A stretch of DNA of 64,000 nucleotides. Origin: Speluncibacter jeojiensis. GTDB taxonomy: Bacteria > Actinomycetota > Actinomycetes > Mycobacteriales > Mycobacteriaceae. The stretch spans positions 1,240,001 to 1,304,000 of the forward strand of contig NZ_JAAIVF010000001.1 of assembly GCF_029589495.1 (NCBI RefSeq), written 5' to 3'. The stretch's first letter is position 1. Every line of letters starts with the position of its first letter. The notes beneath the pieces were generated by a model. It did no database searches. It was not told where the DNA came from and saw nothing but the letters and a program-made list of their open reading frames with translations. The translations under genes were made by a program, and so were the position numbers. Below are positions 18,364-26,925 of the stretch, piece after piece.

Positions 18364-19775
18364 TTCCCACGGCCGGCGCCCTCGCCGATCCGGTGGCCAC
18401 GCGGCTCCCCGCCGAGCACGGTGACGGCCGCGACCACCGAGAACAATGCCAGAGCGATCAGCGCCGCGGACGCGCCCCGCCCCATCTGACCACCCGCCAG
18501 GTGCAGCGACAGCGTCGCCGCCGCCACGCCCACCGCGGTCCCCAGGCCGCGGGCCATGTTGACCAGCCCGCCACCCACGGCCGAGCTCCGCTCCGGGATC
18601 GCGGCCATGATCGAGGCGTTGTTCGCGGGGATGAACACGCCCAGCCCCAACCCCAGCACGATCAGCCCCGGCACGACCCACCCCATGTCGGTCGGATTCA
18701 GGGCCAGCACCGCCGCCGCCGCGACGCAGGTCCCGACGCCGACGAGGGCCCGCGACCGCGCGGCGATCGAGCTCGGCAGCAGGCGGTCGCCGGCCAGTGC
18801 ACCGATCGCGAAGCCCACCGGCAGCGCGGTCAGCGCGAGCCCGGCCGTCATCTCCGACACCCCTTGTGCCGAGAACACCTGCGGGAACAGCGTCAACGGC
18901 CCGAACAGCACGAGGTAGCCGCACAGCGCGCCGACCAGCCCGGCCGACACGGCCCGCGGACGCAGCAGCGTGAGGTCGACGATCGGGAACCGTGCCCGGC
19001 GTTCGCGCAGTACGAACGCCGTCGCGGACGCCGCGGCCAGCACGAACAGCGTCACCACCGCCCACGTCGGCAGCCCAAGCCCCGACACCGCGGTCAAACC
19101 GAGCAGCAGGGCCGCGCTCGCCGCGAGCAGGAGGACCAGCCCCTGCCAGTCGAGGCGGCGCAGCGGCGTCCGCTCGCGGGTACGCGGCAGCAGATACCGC
19201 CCCGCGATCAGCGCGACGACCCCGACCGGCACGTTCACCCAGAACACCCACTGCCAGCCGACGGTGGCGACGAACAGTCCGCCGACGGTCGGGCCGAGTG
19301 CGAGGCCCAATGCCTGCGCGGCGGCCTGCACGCCGAGCGCCTTGCGCATCTGTCCTGCGGGCACGCTGGTGACGACGATCGCCACGCTGTTCGCCTGCAG
19401 CATCGCGGCGCCGACCGCCTGCACCACCCGGAACAGGATGAGCAGCCCGAGCGTGGGGGCGAGCCCGCAGGCCGCCGAGGCCACCGTGAACACCGCGAAC
19501 CCGTACAGGTAGACGAGTTTGCGGCCGGCCGCGTCGGCGATCCGGCCCGAGGCCGCGACCAGGCCGATCAGCGCGAGCAGATAGCCGAGCGAGACCCACT
19601 GGACCTCCGCGAGCGAGGCACCGAACCGGTGCTGCAACGCCGGGAAGATCATCGTCACGATGCTCGCGTCCAGCTGCCCCATGAAGGCCCCGAAGCACAC
19701 GGTGCCGACCGCGAACCACCCCGCCCGTGGGTGTTCACGCACCGCGACCGGTCTCGCCGGCTCCACCACGAACAT
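18360..19775 (-). CDS. MFS drug efflux transporter (DHA2-like)
   Basis: 471 aa proton-driven exporter of the major facilitator superfamily with about 14 membrane helices. Family marks: GAFMGQLDASIVTMIFPAL in TM1, GRIADAAGRKLVYLYG (motif A), RVVQAVGAAMLQANS (motif B) and LGLALGPTVGGLF (motif C, drug:H+ antiporters). First gene of the MFS-MarR operon; ATG with GAGGGG upstream. Substrate unknown. Confidence 0.88.
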   Translation of the reverse strand: MFVVEPARPVAVREHPRAGWFAVGTVCFGAFMGQLDASIVTMIFPALQHRFGASLAEVQWVSLGYLLALIGLVAASGRIADAAGRKLVYLYGFAVFTVASAACGLAPTLGLLILFRVVQAVGAAMLQANSVAIVVTSVPAGQMRKALGVQAAAQALGLALGPTVGGLFVATVGWQWVFWVNVPVGVVALIAGRYLLPRTRERTPLRRLDWQGLVLLLAASAALLLGLTAVSGLGLPTWAVVTLFVLAAASATAFVLRERRARFPIVDLTLLRPRAVSAGLVGALCGYLVLFGPLTLFPQVFSAQGVSEMTAGLALTALPVGFAIGALAGDRLLPSSIAARSRALVGVGTCVAAAAVLALNPTDMGWVVPGLIVLGLGLGVFIPANNASIMAAIPERSSAVGGGLVNMARGLGTAVGVAAATLSLHLAGGQMGRGASAALIALALFSVVAAVTVLGGEPRGHRIGEGAGRGK

Positions 19776-19799
19776 CGATCACCCCTCACCGTGCAATTA

Positions 19800-19814
19800 C
19801 TTCTGTATCAGAAG
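19800..19814. promoter_or_regulatory. MarR-type operator of the MFS-MarR operon
   Basis: CTTCTG-TAT-CAGAAG, a perfect inverted repeat 25-39 bases upstream of the MFS start. A -10-like TATGCT on the minus strand overlaps its edge, so a repressor bound here would block transcription. Confidence 0.55.
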
Positions 19815-19953
19815 CATATTTATGACACGGCGAGGCTGCAAGCATCATCTCGACCAGTGAAATCCCAAGATCAGCCGATATCGGGGTTCAAGCGGCGGCC
19901 GATTAGTACGTAATGCGTATTACCTTGCGGAGTTGCGGACAGATGCCGCGCGC

Positions 19954-20550
19954 TCAGAACAGCGTGAGGCTCTCTTCCTTGACCTCGGTTCCTACGGGCA
20001 CCTCGGGAGCGGGGTGGTCCATGGACGTCGACCAGTTGGACCGCGTCTCGGCGGCCGGCGTCTGCTCGGCGACGACGGGGCCACCGTCCGCCACGGTCCG
20101 TGCGGCCTCGCCCGCGAGCGTGTCGGCCATCTCGTTGTAATGGTTGCCGACGTGTCCGCGGACCCAGCGGAAGCGGACCGGTCCCTCACGCTCGGTGATC
20201 ACCCGGTCGATCTGCTGGATCAGCGCCAGGTTCTTCACCTCGCCGCCCGAGGCGGTGCGCCAGCCCTTGCGCTTCCAGCCGGGCAGCCATTCGGAGGCGC
20301 ATTTGATCGCGTACTGCGAGTCCGATTCGATCAGCAGCGGGTCCGCGCCGGGATGCGCGGTGACCGCCTCGAGCAGCGCCGTGAGCTCGGCGATCTGATT
20401 GGTCCCCGATCGCGCCCCGCCGGACCGGTTGCCGCCCTCGTGATTCACCCACGCCCACCCGATCGCCCCACCAGGGTTACGCAGACAGGAACCGTCGGTA
20501 CTCACGATGATCACGCCAGCACCATACGTCGAGCGACCGACAACCGTCAT
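19954..20550 (-). CDS. ribonuclease HI-like protein
   Basis: About 198 aa. RNase H fold with the full DEDD set readable: STDGS (Asp), QIAELTALLEAV (Glu), IESDSQYAI (Asp), and GHVGNHYNEMADTLA (His/Asp). It would cut RNA in RNA/DNA hybrids. The C-terminal tail of about 45 residues after the catalytic domain is acidic, Pro-rich and not part of the fold. The start is uncertain: ATG 20550 follows a weak GGTGAG, while GTG 20514 would begin exactly at the first strand (VIIVSTDG). Confidence 0.85.
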   Translation of the reverse strand: MTVVGRSTYGAGVIIVSTDGSCLRNPGGAIGWAWVNHEGGNRSGGARSGTNQIAELTALLEAVTAHPGADPLLIESDSQYAIKCASEWLPGWKRKGWRTASGGEVKNLALIQQIDRVITEREGPVRFRWVRGHVGNHYNEMADTLAGEAARTVADGGPVVAEQTPAAETRSNWSTSMDHPAPEVPVGTEVKEESLTLF

Positions 20551-20594
20551 CTCACCAGGCCGCACAAGCGCTTTCGTGACATACGCACGCAGAA

Positions 20595-20629
20595 GCGCCC
20601 CACCCCGGGGTGAAGCCGGAGTGGGGCGC
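20595..20629 (-). terminator. terminator-like hairpin after the Ig-like gene
   Basis: GCGCCCCAC (20595-20603) pairs with GTGGGGCGC (20621-20629), a 9-bp GC stem with a 17-base loop, placed 30 bases past the stop of the leftward Ig-like gene and before the RNase H gene. No U-run, as is common in actinobacteria. Confidence 0.6.
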
Positions 20630-20658
20630 CGTCTGTCGAGCGGTCTCGCGGAGGGCCG

Positions 20659-21864
20659 CTACTTGGAAGAGCCGAACGGCAGGCTCAGGCCGGCGCTGCC
20701 GGTCCCACCCGTGCCTCCCGTGCCTCCGGTCCCGCCGTTGCCGCCGGTCCCGCCGCCCGTCCCTCCGGTCCCGGCGGAGACGGTGACGGTCACCGCCGGC
20801 GACGTCGAACCGCCGAAGCCGGTGGCGCCGCTGTAGACGGCGGTGATCTGATGCGCCCCCGCCGTGGTGAAGGCCTGGGACAACGACGCCGTGCCGCCGG
20901 CCCCGACCGTCACCGGAGCACCGAGCGCCGTCGCGCCGTCCATGAACTGGACCGTCCCACCCGTCGGAGCCGGCGCAACGGACGCCGACAGCGGCACCGC
21001 AGTGCCCGTGGTGGCCGTGCCGGGAGCGGTCACCGTGGTCGAGGTCTGCGCATTCGGCGCGACGACGTCGATCGTCGCGAGCCCCTGCCCACCTGCATTC
21101 AGTGCGGCCGAGGAGTTGTTCCGCGGTGAGCAGTTCTCCCGCTCCCAGTACGCGACCGAGAACACGTCCTTCTCCTGCTGGAGGAACGTCAGATAGTTCT
21201 TCGGGCTGTTGTAGGCGCCCGAGTTGCCGTCGGCGACCCGCAGCATCGGCACGATCTTCGTCCCGGCGGCGCCCGCGGTGACCGTCACGTCCACTGCCGA
21301 CAGTTGAAAGGCGCTGCCCGCGTTCGCGGTCAGCCCGCCGGCGGAGTTCTTGCTGATGCTCGGACCGTTGCCGCCGCCGCTGTTGCTGTCCGCGGTCTGG
21401 TTGCCGCCGGAGATCCGCAGGTGCGCACCCGCCGCCGAGGGGGTGCCGTTGTCGTCGACCTGCGTCACCGACGCCGTGCCCGACACATTCGAGCCCGTGC
21501 CGGACACGATCTGCGCGCCGACGAACGTGGTGCCCGCCGGAATGTCGAGGTCGTACTTCATCCGTGTCCAGTCCACCACGCTGCGCGACGCGTGGCCGCC
21601 GGTCGGGACCGTCATGCTGCCCGGTTGCACCCGGTAGGTCACCTGCGCACCCGGCGCGACGGTCGCCGGCGCCGTCACCGTCACATTCGAATTGACCTGC
21701 GCGTCCGACTGCTGGATCCCCGGGTACTCGTACACGTTGCACGTCGACGTGAACGACACCGGATCCGCCGACGCGACCCCGCCGGCGAGCAGGATGTACC
21801 CGCCCGCCGTTGCCGACGCCGCCACCAACGCGGCCACGCGCCGGCCGCCCGCACTACCTGCCAT
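20659..21864 (-). CDS. secreted protein with C-terminal Ig-like domain and Gly/Thr tail
   Basis: 401 aa. A signal peptide (RRVAALVAASATAGGYILLAGGVASADP) leads into an uncharacterised beta-rich region with two cysteine-containing segments (CNVYEYPG, ERENCSPRNNS), then a bacterial Ig-like (Big_3-type) domain at about 275-360 (TSTTVTAPGTATTGTAVPLSASV ... GTVQFMDGATALG ... ITAVYSGATGF). It ends in a GTGG/GGTGG repeat of about 30 residues. Probably extracellular or cell-wall associated; the repeats are typical adhesion or spacer units, but no ligand can be inferred. ATG at 21864 has GAGGAG upstream. Confidence 0.78.
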   Translation of the reverse strand: MAGSAGGRRVAALVAASATAGGYILLAGGVASADPVSFTSTCNVYEYPGIQQSDAQVNSNVTVTAPATVAPGAQVTYRVQPGSMTVPTGGHASRSVVDWTRMKYDLDIPAGTTFVGAQIVSGTGSNVSGTASVTQVDDNGTPSAAGAHLRISGGNQTADSNSGGGNGPSISKNSAGGLTANAGSAFQLSAVDVTVTAGAAGTKIVPMLRVADGNSGAYNSPKNYLTFLQQEKDVFSVAYWERENCSPRNNSSAALNAGGQGLATIDVVAPNAQTSTTVTAPGTATTGTAVPLSASVAPAPTGGTVQFMDGATALGAPVTVGAGGTASLSQAFTTAGAHQITAVYSGATGFGGSTSPAVTVTVSAGTGGTGGGTGGNGGTGGTGGTGGTGSAGLSLPFGSSK

Positions 21865-22184
21865 GAACAACTCCTCGACGAATGGGCCGAACGGCCCGGG
21901 GAATCTGCCCGACGATAAGGGCAGTGCAGTAGATCACACCGTTACCTATTCCGGCAGAGGCGTTTTCGCCGACGTCGGGCGTTCGACCCGAGGTTCGGTG
22001 AATTGTCCGGTTCGCCGGTCACAGCAGGCGCACAGCGAACACCGGCCGAGACCGCGCGACCTGCGGCTTCACCGCGATCGCGCGGCTGAGGGCCAGGCCG
22101 ATATGACTCGTCCCAAACTTCGTTGTGACGCCCGGATTCCGCCCGTCATCGGGCATCGGTTCGAGCGCAGGCCCGTGCAGATGC
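21865..22184. other. intergenic region between the Ig-like gene and the ROK leader
   Basis: About 320 bases with no convincing gene. A TATCGT on the minus strand near 21912-21917 could be the -10 of the Ig-like gene. No hairpin or RNA gene was recognised. Confidence 0.4.
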
Positions 22185-22197
22185 TAGGTTCTCGTCC
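22185..22197 (+). promoter_or_regulatory. leaderless promoter of the ROK leader ORF
   Basis: TAGGTT (TANNNT) at 22185-22190 followed by 7 bases and an ATG, so transcription should begin at or next to the A of the start codon. Confidence 0.5.
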
Positions 22198-22302
22198 ATG
22201 TCGACCGGCTTGCCCTCAGCTGCGCGCGTCACCTACGTGACCGCCGCGCTGGGTTCTCGGCTGCCGTTGCCGCGCGAACTGTGTTGTATGCGGCACCGCT
22301 GA
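22198..22302 (+). CDS. candidate leaderless leader peptide with Cys-Cys near its end
   Basis: 34-codon ORF starting MSTGLPSAARVTYV and ending RELCCMRHR. It has a leaderless-type -10 at the right distance, no ribosome binding site, and GC-rich third positions except the two adjacent TGT cysteine codons. It ends 133 bases before the ROK gene start. Short leaderless ORFs with consecutive Cys codons act as cysteine-responsive attenuators in mycobacteria; this one has the same format in front of a regulator. A directly repeated ATCTCCGGATC-like segment follows. Function is inferred; it could be a non-functional ORF. Confidence 0.45.
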   Translation: MSTGLPSAARVTYVTAALGSRLPLPRELCCMRHR

Positions 22303-22435
22303 CGCCGGCCGTTCCTCTCCGGATCTGTTGATCTCCGGATCCCGATCACTCGATGGAGTGCACCTCGGCCCGCAGCGGTGTTCCCGCGTCCGAGCCCACC
22401 GCCGCCGTCACGGCCCCGCATTCTCGAGGATCGAA

Positions 22436-23683
22436 GTGACCACAGCCGTAGCCCTCGCCCCCCAGCCGACACCGCGCGTCATCGCACCGGAACTGCGACT
22501 GTCGCAGACCGCGGCCGGTTCCGTACTCCAGGCGGTCCGCCGAGCGGGCACCGTCACCCGCGACAAACTCGTCCGCGACACCGGACTGTCCGCCGCCACC
22601 GTCAACCGGCAGGTGACCGCACTGCTCGACAGCGACATGCTGCGCGAGCGTGCCGATCTGGTCACTCCCGGCGCCATCGGCCGGCCGCGCGTACCCGTCG
22701 AGGTGCTGCACGAGCCGTACCTGACGCTGGGCATCCACCTCGGCGCCCGCGTGACCAGCATCGTCGCCAACGACCTGCGCGGACACACCCTCGGCGTCGT
22801 CGAGGTGCGCACCCCGCGGTCGGACGCGGTGACCGCACTGTCCGCCATCGCCGCGGCCGCGCGGCGCCACCTCGGCCGCTGGCCGGGCCGCCGGGTGTTG
22901 TGGGTCGGTGTCGCACTGGGCGGCCGGGTCGACACCCGCACCGGCACCGTCGACCACCCGCCGCTGGGCTGGAACGATGCGCCGGTCGCGGCGGTGCTGT
23001 CCACGCAGCTGAGCCTGCCGGTCTCCGTGGCAGCGCACGTGGAGGCGATGGCGGCGGCGGAATTGCTACTGGCACGCAACAACTTCCGAGATGACGAGGC
23101 CGGGAGCAGCCTGTACTTCTACTGCCGCGAGACCGTCGGCGCCGCGCTGACGATCGACGGCAAGGTGCACACCCCGGCGGCCGGCGCCGGCACCATCAGC
23201 CATCTGCCGACCGGCTCGGACACCCGCTGCGACTGCGGGCGCACCGGTTGCCTGGAGGCGACCGTCCGCGACTCGTCCGTGGTCGCCGCTGCACTCCGGG
23301 ACGGACTCATCGACGAGACCGCCGCGCAGTCCGGCGTCGCGGCGGTGCGTCATGCCGCCGACTCGGGCTCGATCGCTGCCCGGCGTCTGCTCAACGAGCG
23401 AGCGGAGATCCTCGGTCACGCAGCGGGATTGCTTCGCGACCTGCTCAACCCGGACCGGCTGATCCTGGGCGGGCAGGCCTTCACCGACTATCCGAACGGG
23501 AATCATCATGTGATGCGTGCGTTCACCGAGTCGACGAGCCTGCCGCCGATGACCGTGCACGTGTCCGGGTTCGGAGTCCGGGTGCAGCAAGCCGCCGCCA
23601 GCGCCACCTCGCTCAGCGCGATCTACTCCGATCCGCTGTCCGCGATGCGGAAGGCGACTGCGCGACGGGACAATTGGCGCTGA
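22436..23683 (+). CDS. ROK family transcriptional regulator
   Basis: 415 aa. An N-terminal winged helix (ELRLSQTAAGSVLQAVRRAGTVTRDKLVRDTGLSAATVNRQVTALLD) is followed by the ROK sugar-kinase-like fold, with the zinc motif CDCGRTGCLEAT at about residues 263-274 and the C-terminal LLRDLLNPDRLILGGQAF. NagC/XylR-type proteins of this kind sense sugars or sugar phosphates. GTG at 22436 has GAGGA five bases upstream. No sugar genes adjoin it, so its targets are probably elsewhere. Expression may be tuned by the short ORF at 22198. Confidence 0.88.
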   Translation: MTTAVALAPQPTPRVIAPELRLSQTAAGSVLQAVRRAGTVTRDKLVRDTGLSAATVNRQVTALLDSDMLRERADLVTPGAIGRPRVPVEVLHEPYLTLGIHLGARVTSIVANDLRGHTLGVVEVRTPRSDAVTALSAIAAAARRHLGRWPGRRVLWVGVALGGRVDTRTGTVDHPPLGWNDAPVAAVLSTQLSLPVSVAAHVEAMAAAELLLARNNFRDDEAGSSLYFYCRETVGAALTIDGKVHTPAAGAGTISHLPTGSDTRCDCGRTGCLEATVRDSSVVAAALRDGLIDETAAQSGVAAVRHAADSGSIAARRLLNERAEILGHAAGLLRDLLNPDRLILGGQAFTDYPNGNHHVMRAFTESTSLPPMTVHVSGFGVRVQQAAASATSLSAIYSDPLSAMRKATARRDNWR

Positions 23684-23728
23684 CCCGGACGCCGGTCCGA
23701 GCGGTCGGACACCGTGCTCGGTCCGGCG

Positions 23729-24127
23729 TCACTTCCGGCGCGTGACGATGTTCAACTCCACCGCCCGCCGCACGAGATCCTGCAGCGCCGCCTCGTCCAC
23801 GGGATCACCCTCGTGGAAGTCGATGGCGCGGCGGGTGTTTCCCTCCAGGCTGGAGTTGAACAGCCCGGCGGGATCCTGCAGGGACGCACCCTTGGTGAAC
23901 GTCATCTTCACCACCTGCTTGTAGGTCTCACCGGTGCAGAGCATCCCGTCGTGCTCCCACACCGGAACACCCCGCCACTTCCACGTCTCGACGACCTCCG
24001 GATCGGCCTGCTTGACGAGTGCCCGCAACCTGGCGAGCAGGTCGCCGCGCCAGTCCCCCAACTCCGCGATCCGGGCGTCGATCCGTTGTGCGGGCGAGGC
24101 GTTCTCGCCTGCATCCTCGTTCGCCAT
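23729..24127 (-). CDS. DUF1801 domain-containing protein
   Basis: 132 aa, single DUF1801 (YdhG-like) domain: RIDARIAELGDWRGDLLARLRALVKQADPEVVETWKWRGVPVWEHDGMLC ... KVVKMTFTKGASLQDP. The family is widespread and of unknown biochemical function. ATG at 24127 is nine bases from AGGAG; the GTG at 24133 is too close to it. Downstream on the same strand of the alpha/beta hydrolase, separated by a 28-bp tandem repeat. Confidence 0.85.
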   Translation of the reverse strand: MANEDAGENASPAQRIDARIAELGDWRGDLLARLRALVKQADPEVVETWKWRGVPVWEHDGMLCTGETYKQVVKMTFTKGASLQDPAGLFNSSLEGNTRRAIDFHEGDPVDEAALQDLVRRAVELNIVTRRK

Positions 24128-24141
24128 CGTCACACTCTCCT

Positions 24142-24201
24142 GTCCTCGGTCACACAGCTCGTCGGCTACACAGGTCCTCGGTCACACAGCTCGTCGACTA
24201 C
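24142..24201. repeat. two-copy 28-bp tandem repeat, period 32
   Basis: The segment at 24142-24169 (GTCCTCGGTCACACAGCTCG, continuing) recurs at 24174-24201 with one mismatch. The second copy covers the last codon and stop of the alpha/beta hydrolase, so the repeat looks like a short duplication of that 3' end into the spacer before the DUF1801 gene. Confidence 0.8.
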
Positions 24202-25043
24202 TCAGAACGGTCGGATTCGGCGATCCGCGCGAGCACCGCCTCCGTCAGCTCGGCCGGCGCCTGCTCCGGTATCCAGTGCGTGACGCCCGACAGCTCGACG
24301 AATCGGTAGGGGCCGGTGACGTATTCACCGCATCGCTCGGCCCCGGCGCGTCCCAGTGCGACATCCTCGGTGCTCCACACGTAGGTCGTCGGGACCGTCA
24401 CCGGCGCCAGCGCCGCGAAGTCCGCGGTCATCGCCCGGTACCAGCCGAGCGCCGCGGTCAACGCGCCCGGTTCGGTGAGCAGCGCGACGTGCTCGTCGAC
24501 CAACCGCGCGTCGACCGCTCCGCCGAACATCGCACGCAAGCGCTGGGCACCGTCGACGAGCAGCAGGTCCTCGGCCTTGCCCTCCTGCCGCAGCAGTGTG
24601 ATGTACGACGAGCGTTGCTGCTGATCGGCATCCACGCGCAGTGCCCACCCGAATGCCGCGGGATGCGGCACCGACACCGCCGTCAGCGTCCGCACCCGCT
24701 CGGGATACCGCGCCGCCAGGAACCATGCGACGATCGCGCCCCAGTCGTGCCCGACCACATGCGCATCGGTGACGGCCAACGCATCCAGGAGCCCGAGCGC
24801 GTCGGCGACCAGCCGATCGATGTGATAGTCGTCAACCGCGACGGGCCTCGCGCCCGGCGAGTAGCCGCGCTGATCAGGCGCGATCGTCCGCAACCCCGCG
24901 GCGCCGAGCCGCTCGGTCACCGACCGCCACGACGCCTTCGTCTCCGGAAAGCCGTGCAGCAACAGCACGGCGGTACCGGTGTCGGTGCCGGACACGTCGA
25001 CGTCGAAGACCAGATCCTCCACCCGAACCGACTCGCCGCTCAT
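24198..25043 (-). CDS. alpha/beta hydrolase (epoxide hydrolase-like)
   Basis: 281 aa. Oxyanion motif HGFPETKASW, nucleophile elbow GHDWGA with an aspartate nucleophile (epoxide hydrolase/haloalkane dehalogenase type rather than Ser esterase), acid WSTEDVAL and catalytic His in SGVTHWIPEQAP. An epoxide hydrolase is the most likely function; dehalogenase cannot be excluded. Its ATG overlaps the polysaccharide deacetylase stop (ATGA). Confidence 0.85.
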   Translation of the reverse strand: MSGESVRVEDLVFDVDVSGTDTGTAVLLLHGFPETKASWRSVTERLGAAGLRTIAPDQRGYSPGARPVAVDDYHIDRLVADALGLLDALAVTDAHVVGHDWGAIVAWFLAARYPERVRTLTAVSVPHPAAFGWALRVDADQQQRSSYITLLRQEGKAEDLLLVDGAQRLRAMFGGAVDARLVDEHVALLTEPGALTAALGWYRAMTADFAALAPVTVPTTYVWSTEDVALGRAGAERCGEYVTGPYRFVELSGVTHWIPEQAPAELTEAVLARIAESDRSE

Positions 25044-25804
25044 GAACCCACTCCTGATCGTCGTTCACCGAAACCATGATCCGACAGCGTCCCCACCTCG
25101 AGACCGCGGTCCCGACAGGTCCGGACCGTCGGTTCGACCGCACCGAGCGTGGCGCGCCAGGATCCGGGTTGCGCGTACGCATCGGTGTCGTGCAACAGAA
25201 TCGTTGCGCCACCGCGCAATCCGGGACGTACCGTGTCGTAGACATCGGCGCTGTCGCGGTCGGCGTACCAGTCCCGGGCCCAGGCCGACCACAGCACCGG
25301 GCGCAACCCGACCCGCCGGCAGGCCAGCACCCCCTCCCCCGACAGGACCCCGTACGGCGGCCGGTACCAACGGGGTTCACAGCCGGTGAGCTCGGCGAGC
25401 AGGTCGCGGGTGTCCCGCAGCTGCGCCCGCAACCCGGTCGGGCGCGCCAACTGGTTTCGGTGCACCCAGCCGTGCACCTGGATGTCGTGGCCGCGCGCCG
25501 CGGCCTCCCGGACCACCGTCGGCGCGCGCACCACCCGTTCGCCGACGAGGAAGAAGGTGGCCCGCACGTCGAGACGGTCGAGCAGGTCGAGGAACCGCGG
25601 GGTCGACTCCGGGTCGGGGCCGTCGTCGAAGGTCAACGCCACATGGTCGGCCCGGCCCGGAGCGCGCAGGGCGGGGGCCAGGGTCCGGCGGACCGGCGGC
25701 AGCCAGGTCGCGGCCGGCAACACCTGGGCGCCGACGGCGAGACCGCAGGCACCGACGACGGCGCGCCTCATCGACCGGCCGCTCGAACCTCGTGTGTGCG
25801 ACAC
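25040..25804 (-). CDS. polysaccharide deacetylase (NodB fold)
   Basis: 254 aa, carbohydrate esterase family 4. NodB motifs in order: TFDDGPD (catalytic base and metal Asp), HDIQVHGWVHRNQ (His pair; the second residue pattern HxxxH is present), YRPPYG, and LLHDTDAYA. The N-terminal hydrophobic segment (AVVGACGLAVGAQVLPAATWL) would anchor or export it, so it probably acts on peptidoglycan or another wall glycan. GTG 25804 or ATG 25771 could be the start. Divergent from a GT28-like glycosyltransferase, which suggests a shared glycan theme. Confidence 0.85.
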   Translation of the reverse strand: MSHTRGSSGRSMRRAVVGACGLAVGAQVLPAATWLPPVRRTLAPALRAPGRADHVALTFDDGPDPESTPRFLDLLDRLDVRATFFLVGERVVRAPTVVREAAARGHDIQVHGWVHRNQLARPTGLRAQLRDTRDLLAELTGCEPRWYRPPYGVLSGEGVLACRRVGLRPVLWSAWARDWYADRDSADVYDTVRPGLRGGATILLHDTDAYAQPGSWRATLGAVEPTVRTCRDRGLEVGTLSDHGFGERRSGVGS

Positions 25805-25814
25805 GATTCGAACA

Positions 25815-25827
25815 TAGTGTGATCGGC
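25815..25827 (+). promoter_or_regulatory. leaderless promoter of the glycosyltransferase
   Basis: TAGTGT (25815-25820) and 7 bases precede the GTG at 25828, giving a transcription start next to the start codon. This decides the start: upstream in-frame GTG codons would lie in or before the promoter. Confidence 0.5.
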
Positions 25828-26925
25828 GTGAGTGATGACCGGTTTCTGCTAGTCACCGCGAGCATGGGCGCCGGGCACGATCAGGTCGCCGCCGAGTTGG
25901 CCCGCCGTTTCGAGGCGACCGGCGCCCACGCGCAGGTCGTCGACCTGCTCTCGGTGCTGCCGTGGCGCATCGGCACGATGATCAGCGGCGGCTACGCGCG
26001 CATGCTGAGGTACGCACCGTGGCTCTACGAGGGGATCTATTCGACCTTCATGGCGCCGCGGCGGGGACCGCGGCCCACCCCCGCCCCGCTGGTCCGGTTG
26101 GCCGCGCGCCGCCTGGCCCCGATCCTCGCCGAGACCGACCCCACGTGCGTGGTGTCGACGTTCCACCTGGCCGGTCAGACGGTCGGCCACCTGCGCAACA
26201 CCGGCCGGCTCGGCGCGCCGTCGGTGGTGGCGGTGACCGAGGTGGTGCCGCACCAGATGTGGCTGGCACGCGGCACCGACCTGTACTGCTGCCTCTACCC
26301 GTCGATCGCCGACGCGGTGACCGCGAGGACCGGGACCGCCGCGATCGCGCCCGGCCCGGTGGTCGACCCGCGGTTCCTGCGCGCACCGGGCCCCGAGCCC
26401 GGCCGCACCGCGCTCGGCCTGGCGCCCGGCGAGGACGCGGTGCTGATCTCCACCGGCTCCTGGGGCGTCGGCGACCCGGTGGAGATCGTCGCGACGCTGG
26501 CCCGCATCGAGAGGGTGCGTCCGGTCGTGCTGTGCGGCAACAACACCCGGCTGCGCGAGCGGGTCGCATCGGTGCCGGGCGCGCTGGCGCTGGGCTGGCG
26601 GGACGACGTCCCCGAACTGCTCGCCGCCGCCGCGGTCGTCGTCGACAATGCCGGCGGCTCGATGTGTATGGAGGCCTTCGCCTCCCGGGTGCCGGTGGTC
26701 GGGCACCGGCCCATTCCCGGACACGGTGGGCCCGTGGTCCGCGCCTTGGCCGACGACGGGTTGGTCCGCTACGCGGCCGACGACACCGCCCTGACCGCGG
26801 CCGTCGAAGCACTGCGCCAGCCGGGGCCGGAGCGCGACGCGCTGGTCCGCCGAGCCGGATCCGTGTTCGCCGAGGATCCGGGCGTCGCGATCACCCGTTG
26901 GCTCCGGGCCTCGGTCGCACACTGA
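25828..26925 (+). CDS. GT28-type glycosyltransferase (MGDG synthase-like)
   Basis: 365 aa. The N-terminal half resembles the acceptor domain of monogalactosyldiacylglycerol synthases (VTASMGAGHDQVAAELARRFEATGAHAQVVDLLS), the C-terminal half is a GT28/GT-B donor domain (LISTGSWGVGDPVEIVATL ... VLCGNNTRL ... DNAGGSMCMEAFASRVPVVGHRPIPGHGG). It probably transfers a sugar to a lipid acceptor at the membrane. No transmembrane helix. Tail overlaps the DMT permease gene by 35 bases. Confidence 0.82.
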   Translation: MSDDRFLLVTASMGAGHDQVAAELARRFEATGAHAQVVDLLSVLPWRIGTMISGGYARMLRYAPWLYEGIYSTFMAPRRGPRPTPAPLVRLAARRLAPILAETDPTCVVSTFHLAGQTVGHLRNTGRLGAPSVVAVTEVVPHQMWLARGTDLYCCLYPSIADAVTARTGTAAIAPGPVVDPRFLRAPGPEPGRTALGLAPGEDAVLISTGSWGVGDPVEIVATLARIERVRPVVLCGNNTRLRERVASVPGALALGWRDDVPELLAAAAVVVDNAGGSMCMEAFASRVPVVGHRPIPGHGGPVVRALADDGLVRYAADDTALTAAVEALRQPGPERDALVRRAGSVFAEDPGVAITRWLRASVAH

